A DNA stretch of 64,000 nt from assembly GCF_014805685.1 (NCBI RefSeq), contig NC_060887.1, positions 9,149,463 through 9,213,462 on the forward strand, in the 5' to 3' direction. The notes under the pieces are model-generated. The model made no database searches, was not told where the DNA came from, and saw only the letters and a program-made list of their open reading frames with translations. The stretch is from Silurus meridionalis. Lineage: Eukaryota; Chordata; Actinopteri; Siluriformes; Siluridae. Within the stretch, counting starts at the first letter, position 1; the number at the start of each line of letters is the position of its first letter. The translations under genes were made by a program, and so were the position numbers. Below are positions 32,596 to 42,817 of the stretch, one piece after another.

Positions 32596-33060
32596 CGCAT
32601 GCGCACATCTGAAACCTTTAACTGAAGCGTTCAAATCTGCAAAATCATATGGTAGAGAATATGACACTGGTTTGCAGACTGGGACAATTTTCTACTGTGT
32701 TGGATGTCTACGCTGGCATGCTAGCTAAGACACTGCTCTGCGTCTATATGTATGCGTGAACGTAACACGATTTAGATGGCTTGCTTTGAAAGAAGCACTG
32801 ACCGCTTTCATTCTTCGTGATTTCAACGTTTTTTTCGTCCTTATGCGCAGTGTTGATTCATCTCGCAGCATATTCGCAGCAAAACACTTGAAAAAAAAGT
32901 ACACCAAAAGGCAATGCAGCGTAGCGATAACACCCAGCGCTTCTCTTTAACCGAAAGGTGTAATGAGAAAGTTGACGGTCCGGAAGTCCACGCAATACGC
33001 TTCAACTCGCATGCGCACAAAACAAGGCGCATGCGCAGTATACACGTGCGTCCACTCGGT
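32596..33060. promoter_or_regulatory. Cluster of NRF1-type CGCATGCGCA motifs
   Basis: Exact CGCATGCGCA occurs at 32596-32605, 33008-33017 and 33028-33037, with a half-site at about 32843. The motif matches the known NRF1 palindrome found at vertebrate housekeeping promoters. Local CpG content is higher than in the flanks, and a donor-like CTCG|GTGAGA lies at 33056-33063. No gene is recognised on either side within 1 kb, so promoter activity is only inferred. Confidence 0.4.
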
Positions 33061-33084
33061 GAGACTCGCAACAAATGGAGGGCA

Positions 33085-33170
33085 CTAGTGATGGAAAGAT
33101 CGAATCATTTTAGTGACTCGGTTCTTTGAATCTCGTTCATCAATATAAACAGATCTTTTCGTTTATTACG
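33085..33170. mobile_element. hAT-like element end
   Basis: CACTAGTGATGGAAAGATCG then ATCATTTTAGTGACTCGGTTC-type wording is the usual terminal opening of a common fish hAT element. The other end was not found, so the extent is unknown. Confidence 0.4.
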
Positions 33171-33488
33171 TTTCCTTTGATCAGAAATAATACATTTTCA
33201 ACGAGCAGATCCCCCAACACTTCTACATACACATGGCATCATGGCACATACACATCTTTGACAATAGTTCCAATAGTGGAAGTATGTTAATGTAGCCAAG
33301 GAAAAATTATGATAAACAGAATGAGTAGCTCATCTCTCATTTATTCTGGTCCGTGTTAATTTTTCACGTGACTCCCATAATTATTGGAATGTCAGAACAT
33401 AAAAAACTGATCTTTTGCATTGTGCATTGTCTTGTAACAATGTCAAGATTATGAACAAAACAACCTGATCTATTGCATCTATTGCATC

Positions 33489-34080
33489 ACTTGACAAAGA
33501 ACAAACGACACTGACCAGAGGACAGACCAGAGATAAACTACCCAATTGTGTTTCCTGTGTAATGCATTACATAGAGTTTATTAGGGTTACTTTAATTCAA
33601 TTCAATTCAATTCAGTCTTTATTTATAACATCTAACAACTACCAGGTAGAACCTAGGTGCTGAACAAAGTGCAAAAGGCAATGTGCAGAATATTAATAAA
33701 AATTAGAGTTAGCATAAAAGTAATAAAATATAGCAATATCATAAAAGAAAGAAGTAAATTGTAAGAACTAAAACAAAATTAAATTAAAATAAGCATTAAA
33801 ACTAAGTACACCCTTTACTACAGAACAAAGCCTTTTATTTAATAAGTGGGTCTTTAGTTTAGCTTTAAAAGAACAGAATTCCCTTTCAGAGGTGAGACAA
33901 ACAAAAGAACAAACCACACGGACCAAAGGACTCAATGGGATGAACTACCAAATTCTGTTCTTTGTAATGCATTGCATAGGCCTTTGGGAGTCAAGTGACA
34001 AAAGAACAAACGTCTTGGACCAGAGGACTGATAAAATGAGCTAATTATTTCTGTTTCCGGTACATAAGCTACAGAGATTT
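33489..34080. repeat. Three degenerate tandem units of about 90-100 bp, split by a retroelement tail
   Basis: Units starting near 33489, 33895 and 33990 share AAAGAACAAAC, GGACCAGAGGAC-like, and TGTAATGCATT strings in the same order. The first is separated from the others by 33595-33890, which opens with repeated AATTC units followed by LINE-tail-like sequence and looks like a later insertion. Confidence 0.55.
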
Positions 34081-34254
34081 TGCGTTGTTTTGCTCTATGG
34101 CATCCAGTAGAAAATGATTGACTCACTCTTTGAGATTACTCATTCTTCTACTACTCAGTCACATTAAAGACTTATCTAAAATACTGTAAACGAAACGAAA
34201 CAATTAATAAAATAATGTATAGTATACTTTTAAATGTACAGGTGGAAGTGTAGG

Positions 34255-34256
<2 letters not shown>

Positions 34257-34313
<57 letters not shown>
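34257..34313. repeat. (TG)n microsatellite
   Basis: About 28 uninterrupted TG units. Confidence 0.95.
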
Positions 34314-34316
<3 letters not shown>

Positions 34317-34552
34317 CACTTTCTTGGTGGTACCCCAGTAGGTGAGGCAGTTTGTTAGGGGTTGAGAAGGACACTCAGAGGAGCACTCTTATATATACTT
34401 CTAATGTATTTGGTTAGCTCTTGGTCCTTTTTAACTCTGGGTTATATCATGGTATATCAGGTTTCATCTTTCATACTGGTCATACCTTTGCAGGGGGTTA
34501 ACAATTAATCCTGGGTATCCATAACCTGCTGTTTCACAATGCACATTCCTGA

Positions 34553-36425
34553 ACCCTAGGGTTACTTCCGTATTTACACATATCAACAAGAACAAAAATG
34601 CTTCTTTGTCCAGCAAGCTTGATGAGCGCTTTCTGCAACCCACATCACAACCTCCACGTCGGGGTATACCATTCTTTCCTGACCTGCACAACGAGGTGTA
34701 CAGGTCCTGGGCAAAGCCATATTCAACCTACCTTTTTAGTCCCAAAGCAGTTGTACTCCAATGTTATGGGACTGAAAGAACATGGTTATGGGTCAATGCT
34801 CCAGGTTAAAGAGACGCTGGCCAGCTACAGTATCTCTTGCCAGGTGTCGCATCATCCCTTAAGACCCTTACATTGTCCACCAAACCCCCTACGTAATACA
34901 TCGGCGATGGTGGGTAAGCTTACACCTCAGCGGGTCAAGTCGCTGCATGCCTACACACCATGGCGGTGCTACAGGCGTATCAGGTTGACCTGCTGCGAGA
35001 GATGGACCTGGGGGGCATGTCACTCGGCCAGGAGGTCCAGGAGTGCCAGCGTACACCAGATTTGCTCTCATGGCCACAAAAGAGACGACTATAGCTGTTG
35101 GCCGGTCTATGGCACCCCAGCCTCCCCTGAAAGGCACTTATGGCTCACCCTATCAGATCGTTCCGATAGGGACAGAGCCATGCTGCTGGACGCCCCTCTA
35201 GTGCTGAACACAGTAGTCGACTGATTCCAGGGGGCCAAGAAACAGGCAGCGGCATTTGAGCGGTTTCTTCCACGTTGCTCTAATGGGGCTGCTTGACGGG
35301 CACAGCCCCAAGCACAACCCAGCACCTCCTCTCATGAGGAGGTACATGAATGTCGCTACTCACACTCCCCCTGCGAGGTCCACGCTCAACTTTCTGGGAC
35401 GAAGCTCTGAGGACTGTCATTTTCAATAAGAGCCTGACATAGGATGTTCTGGGGATCCTGCAGGAAAAGGGCGTGGTGCACATCATAACACAGTGCTCGC
35501 CTCGCCCCTGCACCCTGGGGACCTGGTTCGTCAACCCTGCCACGTTTAGTGCTTCAGGGCACAGCCAGCTCCAGCAAGCACTCTCCTCGAAAGCTGGGAA
35601 GTTCTGCCAGACGTGTCTCAGTGGGTACTGCGTACTGTATACAGAGGCTACTGGATTCAGTTAGTTTCTCGTCCGCCCTGGTTCGAGAGGGGGGTGAACA
35701 GGCTCTGGTCATGGAACAAGTAGACACTCTTCAGAGAAAGGAGGCTGCATCCTATTCTAGATCTACATCAACTATACTGCTCAATTATGAGACTCAGGTT
35801 TAAGATGCTGACCCTCAAACAGGTTGTGTCTCAGATTAGATCTGAGGACTGGTTTGTCACGATGCTGGAGAGAAGGTGTCTGTTCAGTGGATGATGCAAT
35901 TAGCACCGATTGGATCCAGTTAACTGCCCTGGTGGTTTAGTGCTGAAATTCCTTCAGGAACATCCAAAGGGTTGGCTCCGTCCACCCTCAAAGTCTATGT
36001 GTCCGCCATTTTGGCATATCATAGAGTACCTGTGTGGGACTTCGCCGTTATGTTGGAGGCTCTATCCGAGCCGTCATTTGAGCCATTGGTTGAGGCATCT
36101 TGGAGGCATCTCACAGTCAAAACTGTGTTTCTTCTAGCCATTTGCTCTCTTAAGGGATTTGCAGGCCCTTTTTTTAGCCCTCTCTTTTTTGGAGTTTACT
36201 ACAAGCATGGCCTGTGCCTTTCTGTACCCTAGAATGGGCCACATCCCTAAGGTGCCCTCGGTCGTTCCACGACCTATGTCCGGTGTGAGCGCTGGAATCT
36301 TGTGCTTTTTATAGCTTCCTGGTCGTGATATCACCCCGTTGTTAAAGCTGCCCTTTCCATGAGCGTCTTGTTCTCTCAGGAAACCAGGGTTACATACATA
36401 ACTTAGAGTTGTTCTTCTTCCAGCA
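34553..36425 (+). pseudogene. DIRS-type retrotransposon remnant, plus orientation
   Basis: Plus-strand pieces in the DIRS order: a gag-like part (KLDERF near 34615, ERHLWLTLSD near 35131, LLDAPL near 35190), the start of the RT module (SQWVLRTV-like near 35616, then a RSEDWF reading near 35840), and the tyrosine recombinase (STLKVYVSAILAYH at about 35977, then VPVWDFAV and PSFEPLVEAS). The RT core is largely missing, so the copy is deleted and dead. The right end, GGTTACATACATAAC near 36390, is the DIRS-type terminus. The left end is uncertain. It faces the minus-oriented DIRS copy at 38102. Confidence 0.75.
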
Positions 36426-36859
36426 GCCACTTTCAGCAGGCACTGGAGAGCTGCTGGGCAAATGCAAATGGCTGGCTGACCTTGCAGACCAACAGAGAGG
36501 GAAACCTCTGTTGGTGCTGCTTTTGGTATCGCTGCTGCAGGATCGCCCAGTTCAGTTCAGGCTACTCCAACAACAGGAAACTGTTGGGCCTCAAGCTAAG
36601 CTTTCACTTACAGCAGCAGCAGGCAGAATGCCCCACACTTTCATTACACACTACATTACACAAAAATAACTTGGCATCATCGATCAACATAATCTTGTTT
36701 AGTGTGGGTACTAAGTGAGTAGTGAGTACTAAGACCCAGTCATTTTCAACAATGAACATTGTGTGCACTGTCTCACACACACAAACTCTCAGTTCATCCA
36801 AGTCCACAAACAAAAATATAATAATTTACAGCGTTTTTCTTTGACTATGCATGTTGCTT

Positions 36860-38100
36860 AGTGGGACTTCTGACATTCCTTGCCTTGAACAATCCTCTTC
36901 AAATCTGGCCTGTACTCTGTTTTTGCCACTCGAAGCAATTCTTTACATGGGTGTCAGTCAGAACAGATCGATGCTTTGATTTCATGTGTTTCATGGTAGA
37001 AAACACAGACTTGCAGACATATGTTGACCCAAACATAGACAGTATCTTAAGCGAAGCCTGTATGACATTGGGGTATTTTTTCATTGGCAGACTTCTCCAG
37101 AACTCAGTGGTCCCTTCCCTTAAAGTAGGTTTCAGTTGGTCCTCCTCACAAAGATTGATCATCTCCAACTCAACCGCAGCCTCATTTGTGACTAGCGGGG
37201 CTTTCAAACAGTCCGTCTCTGCATTAAATGGGTTGACGAGGAATGTAATCAACCCATTTCAATTGTAGATCACGGAACGGGGTCACAAAGCTTTTGTGTT
37301 TTCAACCAGTGTTGCATATCTGCCTCTTTGCTTATTCAGGGTGGTGCTGGTGACTTGCCCGCTGGCCTTTAGCAGAGTGGGAAAATGTGTTAAATCTCTC
37401 TTTTGAATATGCGCCTTGAACAGCTTCAGTTTGTTGACAAACGGAAACACACTTTGCACTAGGTCAGGCAGCATTTTTAACTTACCCTGCAGTGTCAGGT
37501 TCAGTCTGTCCAAGTGACACAGCATGTCGACCAAAAAGGCCAGATCCATAATCCACTTGAGGTCTGAGAGCTCAGGATATTCCTTGTCCTTCTCTTCCAT
37601 TACCAGTTTCACGGCATCCAAAAGCTCAAAGAAGCGAGAGAGCCTTTGGACAGCCACCTCACAGTGCAGTGCAGCGGCAGGTCACCTGGAAGTCCTTGGT
37701 CCAGCTCAGCGATGAGATTCTTCAGTTGCCTATGGTTAAGCGCATGTATGCGGATGTAGTTGACGAAATTCCATCACAGGCTTCCTGACGTTGTCTAAAT
37801 TCAATGATTTAGACACGAGTTGCTCCCTGTGGATGATGCAGTGGAAATCCAAAAACTCAGGAACTCTTGTATGTCACAAATTTTATCCAATGCTACACTA
37901 AAATACTCACATGCTTGAAGGTCAGAGTGCAACTGTGATTCAATAGCCATGTTAATGTCCGATATTCTGTGTTCAACAATGTGGTGGGACAGTTGTACGT
38001 CTGATATCATGCATTTTAGTTTGTTGTTATCAGGAGACAAGATTTCAACAACGTCACTGAGGCATTTTGTGCATTGCCTCAGTGACAGGGGACGCAGCAT
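36860..38100 (-). pseudogene. hAT-superfamily transposase remnant (GTF2IRD2/ZBED-like)
   Basis: Minus-strand frames give LRPLSLRQCTK (about 38095), YFSVALDKICDI (about 37900), LNHRQLKNLIAELD (about 37735), VRWLSKGS-like (about 37665), VDMLCHLDRLNLTLQGK (about 37530), and the C-terminal dimerisation region KILSMFGSTYVCKSVFSTMK (about 37040) followed by KSKHRSVLTD. These match the domesticated hAT family seen in GTF2IRD2. At least three frame breaks and an internal gap near 37800 show decay. The 36430-36860 flank has no coding signal. The N-terminal BED finger is absent, cut at about 38100 where DIRS sequence begins. Confidence 0.75.
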
Positions 38101-38101
38101 C

Positions 38102-41100
38102 TTGTTCCCTTGAGGAACTAGGGTTACGTACGTAACCCAGAGACGTTCCCCAATAGGTGGGAACTGACCAGACCCTGCCTAGTGTGTGTGGGCCCCACAA
38201 CCAGCACGTAGGACAAAGGAGCCCGGAGTGGCTCTGAGGTTGAGGTCATAAAACCTGACGAATGTCAGCGGGGTGGACCAGCCCACAGCATCACAGATGT
38301 CCTAGAATGAGACTTCAGCGGACCAGGCCGTAGAGGCAACCACACTCTGAGTGGAGTGAGCTTTGACCCTGAGCGGAGCAGGGAGACCAAAGGACTCATA
38401 AGATAATAAGATAGCATCCACTACCCACCTGATGAGAGTCTGCCTATTGGCAGGAAATCCCTTCCTGTTAGGGCCATAGCAGACAAACAGCTGCTCCAAC
38501 CTCCTCCAAAGGCTCATTTTGTGAAGATAAGTGTCCAGTGCACAGTCGGTTCTGCGTCTCCTGGTCAGGGGCTAGGAACGGAGAATGCCTGGAGCATGAC
38601 AGGTCGTGAAGGAGCCGTTGGCACCTTAGGCACATATCCAGGTTTCGTGTAGAGAAATGCACTGGCCATGCTAGGGGCAAATTCCAGGCAAAACAGGGCC
38701 ATGGACAGAGCCTGCAGGTCCCTGATCCTCTTCAGGTAGGAAATCAGCATAAGGAAAGCGGTCTTTACAAACAGGTACCTAAGGGCCACTTCGGCGGCGG
38801 GCTCGAATGGGGGCTCAGATAGAGCAGCCAACACAACGGCCAAGTCCCAGACAGGCACCCTGGGTCGCGTCCCGGGCCTCATCCTCCAGAGAAAACGTGT
38901 GACCAGAGGGTGCCTACCCAGCCACCTCGCGGCATACAACCTCCTCATGGAGGGAGCCCTGGAATGGAGGATGGTCTCTACCACATCGGCGAAGAGACAG
39001 CTGCTACAAACTACGGCCATAGCCTTCACAACTCCCGGAGGGGGTGAACCAGGGCTCCGCCAAACCTGAGAGAAGAGATCCCTCCTGGGAGGAATTTCCC
39101 AAGGAGGGTCCTCAAGGAGGGACACCAGGTCCACGAACCATGGTCTGCCCAGCCAACGTGGTGCTACCAGGAGGAGACGGGCCCTAAACAGCTCTCATTG
39201 ATAGGAGTATCCCCTGGGATCCACAGGAGGATCCGTCACGCCAGCTTGTAAGGGGCGAGAACGGAGACCCCCCTGGTGGTTGATATAAGAGACCACCGCT
39301 GTATTGTCCATGTGGACCCAGAAACATGGCCATTATCTCCAAGCATTTTATGTGCCATGAGAGGTGCAGCCTGTTCCACAGACCTTGGGCGTGAGGGAAC
39401 CCCGTGAGGGAAGCATCCGTCGTTAGCATTATGCGACAACAAGAAGTACCCAAGTTGGGGCCCTGGGACAGGAACGTCGGTTCTCTCCACACATCCAAGG
39501 CTCCAAGGGCTCGGTGCGAGACCTTGATGGTATGGTGCGGATTGCCCTTCTGGGAGAACCCTTTATCCCAGTCATGGAGAAAGCACACTCTTCCCGGCGT
39601 TTAGTCCCAGCTCCTTCATCCAGGTGAGAACGACATCTTGATGCTGGACTGCCTTAGGCTCTGATCGAGCCAATATCAACCAGTCGTTGATATAGTTTAG
39701 AATGCAAATGCCCAAAGCCGCACCGGGGTCAAACGGGAGGACCCGATATTGGTAAGCTTCGCCCCTGAAAGCAAACTACAGGAATCATCCTGAATCATCC
39801 TGAACCTGAGCCTCATGAGTGAGCAGTTTAAGGAGCGCAGATCCAGGATCGGACACAAACCGCCAACCTCATTCAGCACAACGAAGTACGGCCTGTAGCA
39901 GCCTGACTCTGACCGAGGGGGGAACCACCTTGATGGCCCCTTTCCCCAAGAGAGCACGCACCTCCTGTTCCAGGACCAGAGCCTGCATTGAAGCACATTT
40001 TGTGGCAGAGCCAACGGCCTAGTCTCCGGGTGGTGCTGGGGTGGGACGGGCACCAAAGCATAAGGTTTACACTGCCCTCCAAAATGTAAGCCGTCAGGAT
40101 TTATGCACCATGGCAACCCCTTAGGTCGGCCAGTTCCTCTTTGTTCCTAGAGCGTAGCTAGGGGCCTGTAGGACCTACCTGCAAGGACTGGGTGGCAACG
40201 CTCTCCTTCTGGGCTTTGGATGCTTGTACCGCTGGAACGCTGCCGACTGCTTTTAAGACTCCTGGAACTTGCCCATGACCTTGGTACCACCTTCTCTCAG
40301 AATGAGAGGTAAGTACAATTCAAGGCTCTTCTCTGTTCTGGCACCAAGGTGGTGGAATGAACTTTCCCTAGATGTCCGTACAGCAGAGTCCCTGATTATC
40401 TTTAAGCGACAACTGAAGACCTACCTCTTCCTAAAATACATACATTAGCACTTTCCAAGTTTGTAGAATTCGAGTTATAGTTATATTGAGTTTGTAATCT
40501 TGCGTACCAGTGTAAATTTATTCACTACTAGAGATTTAAAGCACGTTTGTACGTCGCTCTGGATAAGGGCATCTGCTAAATGCCGCAAATGTAAATGTAA
40601 ATGTAAATGTTACAGCGTTCACCAAACAAGCCAGGGGGAGCCATCGGGGCATTCAGCAGCACAGCTCTGGGAGATCTGACAAGATGAGCCACAGATGCCC
40701 CTCTGTGGCCATCAGGGCTGCCATGGACCAACTGACAGCCCGCGCCGTGTGCTTGGTGGCCCTAAAGGTTAGGTCAGCAGCGCGACGCAACTCCTTAATA
40801 TCAACAGCCCTGGAGCTAAGTCCCTCATCCAACTCCTACTGCAGGTCAGCATGGTATGCCCTCAACACACCCATAGTGTGGAGGCAACCCGCAGACTGAC
40901 CTGCCACCATGTAAGCCTTCCCCACTAAGGCTCACGTAGCGCGCAACGGCTTAGTAGGGAACACCAGAGCCTTAAGCAACGATGCTACACTAGGGGAGAG
41001 ATAGCCAGCTAGCATCTCTTCCACACGTGGCACCTGTAGCCGCACTGTTTAGCCCCAACAACATTCGTGTATAGCGAGGTATGCTGGGAAAAAGTACATG

Positions 41101-41819
41101 CTCAGTGTTCAGGTTGGGGAAGAACAGCAGGCCCCGGCACTGAGGTTGTGACAGGGGGCACAGGAAGCGCTCATCCAGCTTACTGGGTGCGCGCTGCTTC
41201 TGCTTCTCGACCAGCCAAGCTAGCTCAAGCTAACTTGGACACAGCCCACGTCACGACATCAAGGAGCTCCTCGTACAGCACAGGCTGTGAGGAGTCCGCA
41301 GGCTTGCTGGCATCTCATACTCCTTGGAGGGAGAGATATATAACACCGCATTGCAACGAGAAAAGAAGCAGCCGCCGGGCGTGCTTGCCCAAGAGAGCAG
41401 GCGCTCAACCCGGCAGGGGAGGCCAAAGAGGACTTATCCGGCTCTATGAATTCTGCCAGATCGGCCTGCGAGCCCCACGCCCGCTGGCGCCGCTTTGCCT
41501 CAGCAAGAGCGGGATCAGAGCCACAAGGGAGAGCACTCTCCTCCTGCGTATCCTTCCCCGTAATGAAACGGGGACAAGGATGAACACACAACTGGTATTT
41601 CTGTTTGCTAGCCATACTTGCACAGAATAACACACACAAAGCGCTTACCTGAACAAGCAGAAGCTAATGTCGCTACCACCACGCAGTCATTTTGTAGCTC
41701 GCGATGTCGCCCGCCGATGATTTGCCTATTGGCCAGATTTCACAGTGGTTCAGAGCCTGGACAATGCGAGGCGTCCCCAAATCATTGCGACGCAGCTCGA
41801 GTTCCCGAATGGGGAACTG
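38102..41819 (-). pseudogene. DIRS-type retrotransposon, minus orientation, all modules present but broken
   Basis: From the right on minus: terminal sequence at about 41770-41819 (GACGCAGCTCGAGTTCCC), gag-like region 41600-40610, RT with FVVLNEVGGLCPILDLRSLN (about 39880), RNase H-like DASLTGFPHAQG (about 39400), and tyrosine recombinase 39134-38290 with APSMRRLYAARW, VPVWDLAVVLAALSEPPFEP and a C-terminal KAHSTQS near 38355 and WSTPLTFVRFY near 38260. The recombinase H-x-x-R motif reads HSTQ, so the catalytic Arg is lost; the nucleophile Tyr candidate is kept. The left end has the 18-bp palindrome GGGTTACGTACGTAACCC (38121-38138). An L2-like tail at 40300-40608 interrupts the gag region. Confidence 0.8.
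40300..40608 (+). mobile_element. L2-like LINE 3' end inserted in the DIRS element
   Basis: Plus-strand reading LFSVLAPRWWNELSLDVR-like, then FKRQLKTYLFLKY (about 40403), is the C-terminus of L2/CR1-type LINE ORF2. It is followed by CTCTGGATAAGGGCATCTGC, the usual 3' stem, and an AAATGT repeat tail (40585-40608). DIRS gag sequence continues on both sides. Confidence 0.75.
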
Positions 41820-41917
41820 TAAGAGTGAAAGGAAAAGTTGATAGGACTGCGGTGAGACCTGCTCTGTTGTATGGTTTAAAAACAGTGGCATTGACTAAAA
41901 GAGAGGAGGAATGAGAA
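41820..41917 (+). mobile_element. RTE-like LINE fragment, about 100 bp
   Basis: Reads RVKGKVDRTAVRPALLYGLK then TVALTKREE, the stretch just before the LINE C-terminus. It sits between the DIRS end and the SINE at 41919, so it may be the site into which, or the template with which, the SINE arrived. Confidence 0.7.
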
Positions 41918-41918
41918 A

Positions 41919-42167
41919 AAGGTCTAGTGGTTAGGATGCGGCACTCTCACCGCTGCGGGCCGGGTTCGATCCCCGGTCAGGGAACCAACCCCAGCCATTA
42001 GGGTTGCACAAGTCAGTGCACTCTTAGTGCCGGTACCAAGCCCAGATAAATGTGGAGGGTTGCGTTAGGAAGGGCATCCAGCGTAAAAACATGTGCCAAA
42101 TCAAATATGCGGATCATAAATACGGATGACCCGCTGTGGCAACCCCTAATGGGAGAAGCCGAAAGTA
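41919..42167 (+). mobile_element. tRNA-Glu-derived SINE, plus orientation
   Basis: The head GGTCTAGTGGTTAGGATGCG and CTCTCACCGCTGCGGG, with a perfect box B GGTTCGATCCC at 41963-41973, follows mature tRNA-Glu closely from the D arm onward. The body contains GCGTTAGGAAGGGCATCCAG (42062-42081) and CCAAATCAAATATGCGG, as in the LINE 5' end, and the tail GACCCGCTGTGGCAACCCC, as in the LINE 3' end. Same family as 5607-5844. Confidence 0.85.
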
Positions 42168-42169
42168 AG

Positions 42170-42815
42170 TTTATTAAGTCTCATTCACTAAGAGGCAAGT
42201 TCTTTCAATAGCTCCCTGCAATGACATGATAGGAAGGTAGTCCTGTCCTTTACAAGGGTGGGATTTTAAATGAATGAACAAGACAAATCGCTAAAGGACG
42301 TGATAATAAATTATGAAATGTGCATTTTTTTAATTACATTTTCTCACTACTAATCTGAGATGATTTTTTTTTTTAATTAAAACCAGCTTGACACTTTATT
42401 TTAATGTCAATCTTGAATGAATTTCTAACACCTATCACAATAATTTTAATTCTGAATTAATTTTTGTTTCCTGTCAGATTCATTGATTGTGATTGATTCA
42501 CATTCATTCCTGAAGAATGTGGTCTCTCTTTCTCCTGCTCCAAAAACATACAAATGGGGCAAAAGACATTAAGATTCAAATTTGTCTACATATCATTTAT
42601 ATAGAAGCTTCTGTGAGATATGATCATACAAAAATGAAGGCATATTGTCTTTATTCAATTCTTCACATTACATTTAGACACTTTAGACAAACAGATCACT
42701 CATGAGAACAGCCAAGAATATATTGGGAAAAGATGGACTAAATGTGAAAAATGTGTTCACAATAGTAATCATGGTTTAATGAAAAGGAATTTCACCTCCT
42801 CTTCTGCCTCCTCGG
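42170..42815. other. Intergenic, no recognised feature
   Basis: AT-rich, no frames or named repeats. Confidence 0.5.
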
Positions 42816-42817
42816 AA

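Noticed and set aside
34257..34313. Telomere- or satellite-type structure
   Set aside because: Plain (TG)n with no TTAGGG or higher-order unit.
41067..41630. 187-codon plus-strand frame
   Set aside because: It is the antisense of the DIRS gag-like region, whose minus-strand reading makes sense.
41919..41990. A genuine tRNA-Glu gene
   Set aside because: The 5' acceptor arm and start are missing and the sequence continues into a SINE body with LINE tail, so it is a SINE head.
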